From the NCBI RefSeq assembly GCF_018131075.1, contig NZ_JAFCLS010000009.1, positions 152,186 to 216,185 on the forward strand: a stretch of 64,000 bases of DNA, in the 5' to 3' direction. Both the position numbers and the translations under genes were made by a program. Below the pieces are notes generated by a model, which was not told where the DNA came from, did no database searches, and saw only the letters and a program-made list of their open reading frames with translations. Of the stretch, positions 54,151 to 62,659 are shown piece after piece; position 1 is the first letter of the stretch, and every line of letters starts with the position of its first letter. This DNA is from Bradyrhizobium sp. JYMT SZCCT0428 (lineage in GTDB: Bacteria; Pseudomonadota; Alphaproteobacteria; Rhizobiales; Xanthobacteraceae).

Positions 54151-54912
54151 TTACGGCTGCTGGATCAACATCTCGCGGGCGGTCCGGCGTACATCCATCT
54201 CGAATTCGAGGTCGGCGATCGGCGGTCGCGTGTAGTGCCACGCGACCGCGCGAGGGGCAGCGCCGCGCCCCCACACCTCGTTGATCAGAAGCGCGCCAAC
54301 GTCGTGCACGGTGTAGGCCTGGGTCGATGTCGCATCGCGCCAGCCGAAGCCGAGCGCCGTCAGGCGACGCTCCATCTCGACCACGACGAAACGTACCTTT
54401 TCGCGCAGCCCGGCCGCCGTCAGGTCCCCGCGGCGAACAATGTAGTCGCGGTAGTTCGGCTTGCCTTCAGGCGCTTCGCCGCCGCCCGCCACCACGAACG
54501 TTTTTAGCCGCGAGTCCGTGGCGGGAACGGTGTAACAAAACGCCAGCAGCGACGGCGTCGCTGGCGGATTGATCTGTGGGCAAACATTGGTGCGCGCGAC
54601 CGGGTTCGCCCCGTCACGATACAGACCCCATCGCTCGAGCGTTTTGATATAGTCCCGGTTGAAGCTGAGGAAATCCTGGTCGGACAGCGGACCGGGCGAA
54701 CGCAGCTCGCAAGCGCAAAACGCGGTCGTTGGCCGGCCTCTTGCCTTGAGGTGACTTTCGATGGCGGCGAACCCCACCGAAATCGGCACCGGCTCCTGGA
54801 ATTGCACACGCTCGATCTCGAAACCAGGCTCGGCGGCAACTCCCGCGGAATACTGGAACACGCCCTCGACATACCGATAGCCGCCGGCGCCAAAGACCCG
54901 CACTTCTGACAT
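54151..54912 (-). CDS. Conserved protein of unknown function next to asparaginase
   Basis: 253 residues, no signal or membrane segment: GAGGYRYVEGVFQYSAGVAA at the start, TAFCACELRSPGPL, SYT-like LLAFCYTVPATDSR, FVVAGGGEAPEG and TQAYTVHDVGALL. The repeated beta/alpha pattern is faintly like two YjgF/RidA-type halves, but I do not assign a family. 72 bases separate its start from the asparaginase stop, so it is probably in the same transcript. Confidence 0.55.
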   Translation of the reverse strand: MSEVRVFGAGGYRYVEGVFQYSAGVAAEPGFEIERVQFQEPVPISVGFAAIESHLKARGRPTTAFCACELRSPGPLSDQDFLSFNRDYIKTLERWGLYRDGANPVARTNVCPQINPPATPSLLAFCYTVPATDSRLKTFVVAGGGEAPEGKPNYRDYIVRRGDLTAAGLREKVRFVVVEMERRLTALGFGWRDATSTQAYTVHDVGALLINEVWGRGAAPRAVAWHYTRPPIADLEFEMDVRRTAREMLIQQP

Positions 54913-54984
54913 ACTATTCTCCCTAGGATCGCTCCGAGATCCGCTCGCCGGATGGCAGGATCATCGCGTAAGTCTGCGCGCAGG

Positions 54985-55992
54985 CTACCGCGCCGCAGAC
55001 GCGGCTGTGCCGCCACCCCACAATGCGAAGTGACGAGCAATGTCGTTCGCCTCATGCCGCAGCAAAAGAGTCAGCAAAATGCGCGCCTTGATTCCGTCAA
55101 GCCATCCGGCGCGGATCGCTCCGCGCTCACCAAGATCGATCTCAGAACCCGGAAAGCCATAGGTGCCGCTGAGCACCTCGCCGGCTCCGGTACGGGATGC
55201 GATAACAACCGGAATGTTCGGCGATACCCTGCCGACGGCCTGCGCCGCCACACCTGACACGTGACCACCGCCGTAGCCTTCGATCACGACACCCGAATAT
55301 CCCTGATTTGCAGCCAGCTCGATCAGCGCGCCGTCGTCATCGAGCCCCAAGGTCACGAGGGCAACACGATGGCGCTGCGGGCTCGCACACCGGCCGATCG
55401 GAGGCAACCGGTTGACATGGGCCACCATGCGGACGCGCTGCTCGACGACGAAGCCGAGGGGTCCGGAGGGGCGCGATCGAAACGCCGACGGCCTGCTGGT
55501 GTGCGCCTTGGTCACGAAGCGTGCCGCATGGATGTCGTCATCGAACACAACAAGCGTACCAAGATCTCGGGCTGCCGGACTCGCGGCAACCCGAACGGCG
55601 GCCAGAAGATTGGCTGGCCCATCGGCACCGGGCGCGACCGGACTGCGCATCGCACCTGTGACGATGACCGGGACATCGCTTGCCACGATACGGTCGAGCA
55701 CGAAGGCGGTTTCCTCGATGGTGTCGGTGCCTTGCGTGACGACGATGCCGTCGGCGCCCGCACTTGCCGCGTTCTCGATTGCGGACGCGAGCGCTTCGAG
55801 GTCCGCGAAGGCGAGATCAGGCCCCGGCAGTTGCCTGAACGTGGTGACCTCGAGACTGGCGAGGTCAGCCAGCTGGGGCACGGTTCGTACGAGAGCTTCT
55901 CCGGTCAGCGTTGGGATCAATCCGGCGGATTGCCCCGGCTGCGTTGCGATCGTTCCGCCCAGGGCGAACACCGCGATTTTCGGCTGGTCCAT
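54985..55992 (-). CDS. L-asparaginase family amidohydrolase
   Basis: 335 residues without a signal peptide, so cytoplasmic. Both catalytic threonine motifs are present: Thr14 in ALGGTIATQPG and Thr89-Asp90 in VVTQGTDTIEET, with Lys162 in FVTKAHTSRPSAF. It hydrolyses L-asparagine or a related amide to aspartate and ammonia. The start is 122 bases after the TATAAT of promoter element B. Together with the adjacent operon it forms a likely amide-use unit. Confidence 0.9.
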   Translation of the reverse strand: MDQPKIAVFALGGTIATQPGQSAGLIPTLTGEALVRTVPQLADLASLEVTTFRQLPGPDLAFADLEALASAIENAASAGADGIVVTQGTDTIEETAFVLDRIVASDVPVIVTGAMRSPVAPGADGPANLLAAVRVAASPAARDLGTLVVFDDDIHAARFVTKAHTSRPSAFRSRPSGPLGFVVEQRVRMVAHVNRLPPIGRCASPQRHRVALVTLGLDDDGALIELAANQGYSGVVIEGYGGGHVSGVAAQAVGRVSPNIPVVIASRTGAGEVLSGTYGFPGSEIDLGERGAIRAGWLDGIKARILLTLLLRHEANDIARHFALWGGGTAASAAR

Positions 55993-56090
55993 ACGGTTTC
56001 TCTGATGGCCAACCCCGCCGCGTGGATGAGGTTCGGCAGTTGTCGCCGGACGCCCCCGCGCGAAAGGCCGAGGTCGAACGGGCCCAATCT

Positions 56091-56151
56091 AGATCGGGTC
56101 ACCCGTTCGCACAATTATAGAATATAGACACTCTCGTTGCTGTATCGGCAA
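56091..56151 (-). promoter_or_regulatory. 61-bp promoter/LysR-box element, copy B
   Basis: CGTTGC-TGTATCG-GCAACG (56135-56153, inner T-N11-A) followed by TATAAT on the minus strand (56119-56114). It drives the asparaginase gene. The orientation relative to the leftward gene and the spacing between box and TATAAT equal those of copy A. Nine mismatches in 61 bases. Confidence 0.7.
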
Positions 56152-56175
56152 CGAAGGCCGATCGAATTTCTCGGA

Positions 56176-56261
56176 CGTCATGGCCGGGCTTGTCCCGGCC
56201 ATCCACGTCTTGGCCACAAGCAAGAAAGACGTGGATGCCCGGGTCAAGCCCGGGCATGACG
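56176..56261. repeat. Palindromic repeat, CGTCATGGCCGGGCTTGTCCCGGCC type
   Basis: GGCCGGGCTTGTCCCGGCC and GCCCGGGTCAAGCCCGGGC hairpins joined by ATCCACGTCTT/AAGACGTGGAT arms, at the 3' side of the intact binding-protein gene. Confidence 0.8.
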
Positions 56262-56282
56262 AAGAGAACGCAAACCCGCCAA

Positions 56283-57965
56283 TCAAGGCGCGATGGTCAC
56301 CGGCGAGAAGTCGACGAACCAGCTCTTCGGCTGCACAAAACCCTTCACCTTCGGGCTCATGGCGCGTGGAGACACGTCATGGGCGACGTAGAGGAAGGCG
56401 GCATCGTCGACCGAGGCCGCATGCAGTTCGGCCAGCGCCGCGTCGCGCGCCGCGGGGTCGAAGGTCTGGCGTGCCTTGGTCACCAGCTCATCGAATTTGG
56501 GATTGTTGATGTAGCCCCAATTGTTCGACACGGGAGGTGCCATCGACGACTGCAGGAAGCGCACCAGCGCGAAGAACGGATCCATCGCCGCATAGGTCAC
56601 GTTGGTGGCGTTGGCGTTGTTGGCGGACGCGTCCTTGGCGCCGCGGCGCCAGTTGGTGAACAGCGTATTCCACTCGATCACGTCGAGCTGGACGTCGAAG
56701 TAGCATTCGGCCAGCGCCTGCTGCAGATATTCATTCATCGGCAGCGGTTGCATCTGGCCGGAGCCGGACGCCGAGGTCTGGGTCTTGACCGTCAGCTTCT
56801 TCGACGGACCGTAACCGGCTTCCTGCATCAGCTTCTGCGCCGCCTTCAGGTCATACTTGATCTCGAAGGTCGGCTTGCCGCGCCAGGGATGACCGGCCTC
56901 GAACGTGCCGGTCGCCGGCACCATCAGGCCGGCGAGCAGACCGTCCTTGAGGCCTTCACGATCGACGCACAAATTGGCGGCCTTGCGAACGCGAATGTCG
57001 TTCCAGGGCGAGCCTTCGATGCGCGAAAACTGCCACGGCCAGACATGCGGCGATTCGTTGGCCTGCAGCGCGAAGCCGCGTGCCTTGATTTCCTTTACCG
57101 CATCGGGCGCGGGCGCCTCGACCCAGTCGACCTGACCGGAGAGCAACGCCGCGGTGCGGGCATTGGCTTCCGGCATCGGCAGCAGCACCATCTTGTCGAC
57201 CTTGGGCACGCGCGCCTTGTCCCAATAGCCTTCGTTCTTCACGAGTTCGAGCCGCTCGCGCGGCGTGAACTTCGACATCTTCCAGGGGCCGGTGCCCGAA
57301 GCCTCGCGGGCGAACGCCGCCCAGGCGGCCTGCGATTTCGCCTTGGCATCCGCCCCCTCAGCCGACTCGAACAACTTTTGCCATTTCGAGGGGCTCGCCA
57401 TGAACAGATTGGTCAGGTTGATCGGCAGGAAGCTGTCGGGCTCCTTGGTGGTCAATTCCACCGTCAGATCGTCGATCTTCTTCGCGGAGGCCAGCGTCGG
57501 CATGCGCGAAGCGGTGACGCCGACCTGGCTGGCGTCGAACTGCGGCGCATCCTGCTTCAGCACCTTCTCGACATTCCACACCACGGCGTCGGCGTTGAAC
57601 GGCGAGCCGTCGTGGAAGGTGACGCCGGGACGCAGCTTGAAGGTCCACTTCTTCTTGTCGGCATCATCGACCTTCCATTCGGTCGAAAGCCCGGGGATCA
57701 TCACGCTCGCCTTGCTGGCCGAGGAGAGGTCCCACATGGTCAGCGCGTCATACATCGTGAGGCCGGTGAAGCGATTGCCTTCAAAACCCTGGTCCGGCTG
57801 CCCCAGCGTGCGCGGAATATCGGCAGCCGTCATGCCGATGCGCAGTACGGTTTCAGCGCTGGCGGCCAGCGGCAGGCCGACCACTATCGCCGTCGCCAGC
57901 ATCCAGGCCTTGATCCAAGCCTTGGCGGTTTTCCCGGCGGTTTTCTTGAATGTCTCGTTACGCAT
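56283..57965 (-). CDS. ABC substrate-binding protein, peptide/nickel type (intact)
   Basis: 560 residues of solute-binding protein family 5. Signal peptide ending LPLAASA-ET, then GMTAADIPRTLGQPDQGFEG, STEWKVDDADKKKWTFKLRP, FHDGSPFNADAVVWN and LCVDREGLKDGLLAGL. It captures peptides or similar for the Dpp-type importer. The start is the ATG at 57965 (AAGGGA upstream), not a TTG at 57974. It is encoded apart from the permeases, across the LysR/asparaginase block. Confidence 0.9.
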   Translation of the reverse strand: MRNETFKKTAGKTAKAWIKAWMLATAIVVGLPLAASAETVLRIGMTAADIPRTLGQPDQGFEGNRFTGLTMYDALTMWDLSSASKASVMIPGLSTEWKVDDADKKKWTFKLRPGVTFHDGSPFNADAVVWNVEKVLKQDAPQFDASQVGVTASRMPTLASAKKIDDLTVELTTKEPDSFLPINLTNLFMASPSKWQKLFESAEGADAKAKSQAAWAAFAREASGTGPWKMSKFTPRERLELVKNEGYWDKARVPKVDKMVLLPMPEANARTAALLSGQVDWVEAPAPDAVKEIKARGFALQANESPHVWPWQFSRIEGSPWNDIRVRKAANLCVDREGLKDGLLAGLMVPATGTFEAGHPWRGKPTFEIKYDLKAAQKLMQEAGYGPSKKLTVKTQTSASGSGQMQPLPMNEYLQQALAECYFDVQLDVIEWNTLFTNWRRGAKDASANNANATNVTYAAMDPFFALVRFLQSSMAPPVSNNWGYINNPKFDELVTKARQTFDPAARDAALAELHAASVDDAAFLYVAHDVSPRAMSPKVKGFVQPKSWFVDFSPVTIAP

Positions 57966-58102
57966 ATGCAGCAATCCCTTCTCTACTTCAGGTGACTAAT
58001 TCTTATGCAAAGTTATGCAACGCCTGTGCCAAAAGAGATAGTTCTTCGCGAAAAAGCCATGTGACATATGGTTTCTTCCCGCTCCGCACGAAGAAAAGCC
58101 AG

Positions 58103-58161
58103 TGATGCCTATTCTGGCATCAAGCTTGCAAGTTGGCATTAGGTATTCAGCATACTGCCAA
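58103..58161 (+). promoter_or_regulatory. Two inverted repeats upstream of the third binding protein
   Basis: TGATGCC-TATTCT-GGCATCA (58103-58122) and TTGGCA...TGCCAA with inner GTAT/ATAC (58133-58161) lie immediately upstream of the start. Either operator sites or leader hairpins. The same binding-protein neighbour on the left has no copy of this. Confidence 0.4.
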
Positions 58162-58174
58162 CGGAGCTTAGTTC

Positions 58175-59782
58175 ATGCGCACCCGCAATTCGATGCTACT
58201 CGTCGCCGCTATGGCGCTCGCCATCGGCGCCCTGCCGGCTACGCCGATGCAGGCCGAATCCGTGGTCCGCTACGGCATTTCGATGGCCGATATTCCCCTG
58301 ACCACCGGTCAGCCGGACCGCGGCGCCGGCGCCTATCAGTTCAGCGCCTACACGATCTACGATCCGCTGGTGGCGTGGGAAATGGACGTGGCCGACCGGC
58401 CCGGCAAGCTGGTGCCGGGGCTCGCGACTGAATGGAAGGTCGACGACAAGGACAAGACCAAATGGCGCTTCAGTCTGCGCAAGGACGTCAAATTCCATGA
58501 CGGCAGCGCGTTCAACGCCGACGCGGTGATCTGGAATCTCGACAAGGTGCTGAACGAAAAGGCACCGCAATTCGACAAGCGCCAAAGCGCGCAGGTGAAG
58601 ACCCGCCTGCCCTCGGTCGCCAGCTACGCCAAGATCGACGACGACACCATCGAGATATCAACCAAGGCGGTGGATTCGTTCTTCCCCTACCAGATGCTCT
58701 GGTTCCTGGTCTCGAGCCCCGCGCAATATGAAAAGCTCGGCAAGGATTGGGACAAGTTCGCCAGCCAGCCGTCCGGCACCGGACCGTTCAAACTGACAAA
58801 GCTGGTGCCGCGCGAACTCGCCGAACTCACCAAGAATGCGGATTACTGGAACAAGAAGCGAATTCCGAAGGCCGACAAGATCGTCCTGATTCCGATGCCG
58901 GAAGCGCTGACGCGCACCAATGCGCTGCTCGCCGGCCAAGTCGATCTGATCGAAACGCCGGCCCCCGATGCGGTACCGCAGCTGAAATCCGCGGGGATGC
59001 GCATCGTCGACAACATCACGCCGCATGTGTGGAATTATCATCTCAGCGTACTGCCGGGTTCGCCCTGGACCGACATCCGCCTGCGCAAGGCGCTCAACCT
59101 CGCGATCGACCGTGAAGGCGTCGTCGGCCTGATGAATGGACTGGCCAAACCCGCCAAGGGTCAGGTCGATCCGTCGAGTCCGTGGTTCGGCAAGCCGAGC
59201 TTCGAGCTCAAGCATGATGTGGCGGCGGCCAAGAAACTGGTCGAGGAAGCCGGCTACTCCAAACAGAAGCCGCTGAAGGCCACCTTCATCATCGCCCAAG
59301 GCGGCACCGGACAGATGCTGTCGCTGCCGATGAACGAATTCCTGCAGCAGAGCTTCAAGGAAATCGGCATCGAGATCGACTTCAAAGTGGTCGAGCTCGA
59401 GACCTTGTATACGGCCTGGCGCAAGGGCGCGGCCGACGAGATGAACGCCGGCATCACCTCCAACAACATCGCCTATGTCACCTCGGATCCGCTCTACGCC
59501 ATCGTGCGCTTCTTCCACTCCGGCCAGATCGCGCCTGTCGGCGTCAACTGGGGCGGCTACAAGTCACCAAAGGTCGACGCGCTGATCGACGAAGCCAAGC
59601 AGACCTTCGATGCCACCAAGCAGGACGAATTGCTGGCGCAAGCCCATGCCCAGATCGTCGACGACGCCGTGCTGGTGTGGGTGGTGCATGATACCAACCC
59701 GCACGCGCTGTCGCCCAAGGTGAAGAAATTCGTGCAGGCGCAGCACTGGTTTCAGGATCTGACGACGATCGGGCTGGAGTAG
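58175..59782 (+). CDS. ABC substrate-binding protein, peptide/nickel type (divergent paralogue)
   Basis: 535 residues. Signal peptide MRTRNSMLLVAAMALAIGAL ending near MQA. GISMADIPLTTGQPDRGAGA and FHDGSAFNADAVIWNLDKV align with the intact paralogue. Transcribed divergently from it (209 bases apart). Differences in the lobe regions suggest other ligand preference. Probably serves the same importer as a second specificity or a distant system. Confidence 0.88.
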   Translation: MRTRNSMLLVAAMALAIGALPATPMQAESVVRYGISMADIPLTTGQPDRGAGAYQFSAYTIYDPLVAWEMDVADRPGKLVPGLATEWKVDDKDKTKWRFSLRKDVKFHDGSAFNADAVIWNLDKVLNEKAPQFDKRQSAQVKTRLPSVASYAKIDDDTIEISTKAVDSFFPYQMLWFLVSSPAQYEKLGKDWDKFASQPSGTGPFKLTKLVPRELAELTKNADYWNKKRIPKADKIVLIPMPEALTRTNALLAGQVDLIETPAPDAVPQLKSAGMRIVDNITPHVWNYHLSVLPGSPWTDIRLRKALNLAIDREGVVGLMNGLAKPAKGQVDPSSPWFGKPSFELKHDVAAAKKLVEEAGYSKQKPLKATFIIAQGGTGQMLSLPMNEFLQQSFKEIGIEIDFKVVELETLYTAWRKGAADEMNAGITSNNIAYVTSDPLYAIVRFFHSGQIAPVGVNWGGYKSPKVDALIDEAKQTFDATKQDELLAQAHAQIVDDAVLVWVVHDTNPHALSPKVKKFVQAQHWFQDLTTIGLE

Positions 59783-59797
59783 GGCTGGATATCTCGT

Positions 59798-59825
59798 CGT
59801 CGTCCCTGCGAACGCAGGGACGACG
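59798..59825. terminator. CGTCGTCCCTGCG hairpin
   Basis: CGTCGTCCCTGCG-AA-CGCAGGGACGACG, a perfect 13-bp hairpin 16 bases after the binding-protein stop. It is also the palindromic repeat family seen at 21726. No U-tract. Confidence 0.5.
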
Positions 59826-59844
59826 GAGACTTATTTTGTCAGTC

Positions 59845-59926
59845 CGTAGGATGGGTAGAGCGCAGCGAAACCCATCACGCTTCTGCCCAGGATTGATGGG
59901 TATCGCTTCGCTCCACCCATCCTACG
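59845..59926. repeat. CGTAGGATGGGTAGAGCG palindromic repeat, copy 3
   Basis: Same family as copies at 38548 and 41293: left CGTAGGATGGGTAGAGCG, right CGCTCCACCCATCCTACG. Between convergent genes. Confidence 0.85.
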
Positions 59927-59929
59927 TTC

Positions 59930-62158
59930 CTACTTCGTCAGCAGCGCAAACGCGCCGTTCCAGTCTTCCGGCGGCGGGGCTTCCTGGAAGTTGAGGATTC
60001 GCGCCTCGTAGAGATTGAACAACAGCTCGAGCGAGCGCACCTCGTCGGTGTGGCGGCCGCGCTCGATTGCGGCCAGCGCGCCTTGCCAGTCCCGGCCGCG
60101 ATAGCAGGCCAGCATCTCGATGGTCAGGTTGCGCAAGCGCTGGAAGCGGCCGGACTGCGCGGTGTCCTCCCGCCCGGCGATGGCGTAGATCACCTCGGGC
60201 TCCTTCTTGCCCTTCACCATGATGAAGTCGAGTTCAAGGATCGCGAACTTGTCCTTGACCGCGAGCGCGGTTTTCGAGCCGACGATGATCGGGAAGCCGT
60301 ATTCCTTGGACTGGCCCTCAAGCCGTGAGGCCAGATTGACGCTGTCGCCGAACACCGAATAGTCGAAGCGCATGTCGGAGCCCATGTTGCCGACCACGCA
60401 GGTTCCGGTATTGAGTCCGACGCCGACATTGAGCGGAATGAACGGGCGGCCCTCTTCCTCGGCTTCCTCCATCCGCTCCTGATTGAGTTCGTCGACACGC
60501 TCCAGCATATCGAGCGCAGCCTCGCAGGCGTTGAGCTGGTGATCCTTGTCGTCGAGCGGCGCGTTCCAGAACGCCATGATGGCGTCGCCCATATATTTGT
60601 CGATGGTGCCCTTGCGGTGGAGGATGGCGTTGGTCAGCGGCGTCAGGAAGCGGTTCATCAGCGCGGTGAGGCCCTGCGGGTCCCGCTTGTAGGTCTCCGA
60701 GATCGAGGTGAAGCCACGCATATCGGAGAACATGATGGTCATCTCGCGCTCCTCGCCGCCGAGCACGAGCTTTTCCGGCGACTGCGCCAGCTGGGCGACC
60801 AGCGCGGGCGACATATACTGGGAGAACGCGTTACGGATCTGTTTGCGCTGCTTCTGCTCCCGGACGAAACTCGAGAAGATCAGCGTGAGATAGATCGACG
60901 TCGTCGATATCAAGGGATAGGTGAAATCGATCAGCAGCCGGTGCTGCGAATAGAAATACCAGGACGTTCCGATCAGCGCGGTGGCAAACGCCGCACCGAG
61001 CGCGACCAGCGTGACCGGTCCGAACAAGGGCGCGAACGCGATCACCAATAATCCGAACAAGACCGCGGTGGCGAATTCGATCGAGATGCCGAAGATCGGC
61101 TGCGAGATCACCTCCCCGGTCAGCGCGCTCTCGAGCACCTGGGCGTGGATTTCCACGCCGGGCATGGCGCGTGACACCGGCGTTGTCTTGATGTCGTTGA
61201 GACCGACGGCAGAGGTGCCGATCAACACCAGCTTGCCGGCGATCTTCTCGGGCGCAACGGTCTTTTCCAGCACATTGATCGCCGGGACATAGAGCGACGC
61301 ATCATGCCGGGCGTAATGGACCCAAAGCTGGCCATTACCGTCGGTCGGCAGCTGAAAGCCCTTGATGCCGAGGCTCTTGATGCCGGCCTTTTCGGCCTTG
61401 ATCAGGATGGTGCCCGAACCGGTGGCGACGCGCAGCATCTCGAAACTCAGCGAGGGCATGGTCTGGCCCTGCGCCTGCATGATCATCGGCACCCGCCGCA
61501 CGATACCGTCGCGTTCAGGCTTGATGGTGAACAGCCCGCGTCCGGCCGCTGCGTGCTCCAGCACCTTGGTGTTGCGCAGCAGGCCGGGAAACTCGAACAT
61601 GAAGCGTTGCGGCTCCTCGCCGAGCATCGCAAGCCCGGTCACCGGAAGCGTCTTGTCGAGCACACCCATTTCTTCCGGCAAACCCGATTCACCCAGCACC
61701 ACGCGCGAGGCGCGGATGGCGTCGGCGAAAACCTGGTCGTTGCTCGGCAGCGAGCGCAACCGGCTGCGGGTTTCCTCATCGAGATTACGATAGGTATCGG
61801 CGACGAATTCCGGGTTGAGCCGGTCGGGCTCCGAAAACACCACGTCGAAGGCAATCACGACGGCACCGAGATTGGTCAGCTCCGTTACCAGATCCGCCAG
61901 CCGCGTCCGCGGCCACGGCCATTGTCCAATCTTTTCCAGGCTTTTGTCGTCGATATCGACGATGGTGACCGGACGTGCGGTCTTCTTGCGCGGGTCGACG
62001 CGCTGGAAGGCGTCGAAGGTTCGAACGCGGATCTCTTCGACCGGAGCCGGGTCCCACACGCGCAGCGCGGCAAACCCGATCAGCAGCGCAACGCACGCCA
62101 GCCGGGCATAGCCAAAGCGCCGCTTGAACCACCGCCAGAATATTCTCAGCCGCTTCAT
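59930..62158 (-). CDS. CHASE2-domain adenylate/guanylate cyclase
   Basis: 742 residues. One N-terminal membrane segment (ACVALLIGFAALRVW), an extracytoplasmic CHASE2 sensor (about 40-345, with IDDKSLEKIGQWPWPRT), three further membrane segments (about 350-425), then a class III cyclase domain (about 455-640). The metal aspartates are in FSDMRGF and KYMGDAIMAFW, and VGVGLNTGTCVVGNMGS precedes the C2-like part. It makes cAMP or cGMP in response to an extracytoplasmic cue. No partner is adjacent. Confidence 0.9.
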   Translation of the reverse strand: MKRLRIFWRWFKRRFGYARLACVALLIGFAALRVWDPAPVEEIRVRTFDAFQRVDPRKKTARPVTIVDIDDKSLEKIGQWPWPRTRLADLVTELTNLGAVVIAFDVVFSEPDRLNPEFVADTYRNLDEETRSRLRSLPSNDQVFADAIRASRVVLGESGLPEEMGVLDKTLPVTGLAMLGEEPQRFMFEFPGLLRNTKVLEHAAAGRGLFTIKPERDGIVRRVPMIMQAQGQTMPSLSFEMLRVATGSGTILIKAEKAGIKSLGIKGFQLPTDGNGQLWVHYARHDASLYVPAINVLEKTVAPEKIAGKLVLIGTSAVGLNDIKTTPVSRAMPGVEIHAQVLESALTGEVISQPIFGISIEFATAVLFGLLVIAFAPLFGPVTLVALGAAFATALIGTSWYFYSQHRLLIDFTYPLISTTSIYLTLIFSSFVREQKQRKQIRNAFSQYMSPALVAQLAQSPEKLVLGGEEREMTIMFSDMRGFTSISETYKRDPQGLTALMNRFLTPLTNAILHRKGTIDKYMGDAIMAFWNAPLDDKDHQLNACEAALDMLERVDELNQERMEEAEEEGRPFIPLNVGVGLNTGTCVVGNMGSDMRFDYSVFGDSVNLASRLEGQSKEYGFPIIVGSKTALAVKDKFAILELDFIMVKGKKEPEVIYAIAGREDTAQSGRFQRLRNLTIEMLACYRGRDWQGALAAIERGRHTDEVRSLELLFNLYEARILNFQEAPPPEDWNGAFALLTK

Positions 62159-62659
62159 GCTGCTTCGGTATCACGGGCAGGCAGATTGTTCCAACGGGTT
62201 GCGACCCGCGCCGCGGCATTATGGGACCCCGGCGCTTCCAGAAGGCCGCTCGCCCGCTTTCCCGGCGGACCATGGCTGGCTATGGTGGCATGGGGGGACG
62301 ATCCAGATTGACGAAACCAGACATTTCAGGCGGAACCCTTCGGCCGCCGCCCCGGCCTCACGATCCTGTTCGCGCGCTGCTGCGGACTGATACGCCGCTA
62401 TTTTGTCGCCGGGCCGACGGCAAAATACGGCCACGACCGAGCGCATGCTCGGCCTATGCTGTGGCCCTTGATCCGCAACCATTGCCTGGTTCACGACAAA
62501 TATTACGCCGTGCCGGACGTGCCGACGGTCAAGCTGCAGGATCCGAAAAGCAAGGTGGGCGCCGGCTAGCAGAACGCGGCGACGGCGGCGTGAAGAGGCT
62601 GAGCGGCTGGGGATTCCGCGGGTCTTGTAAGAGAACGTCTACCGGCTGGAGCGTCGCGG
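62159..62659. other. 501-base region between the cyclase and RTX-type genes
   Basis: No complete gene seen, apart from a short frame at 62456-62569 on the + strand. The 200 bases nearest the cyclase start should include its promoter; none is clear. Confidence 0.45.
62456..62569 (+). CDS. Possible 37-residue protein or remnant
   Basis: ATG to TAG frame reading MLWPLIRNHCLVHDKYY then AVPDVPTVKLQDPKSKV. The residues look protein-like and the frame stays open upstream for about 50 codons, so it may be the 3' end of a decayed gene. No ribosome site or homologue is evident. Confidence 0.25.
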   Translation: MLWPLIRNHCLVHDKYYAVPDVPTVKLQDPKSKVGAG

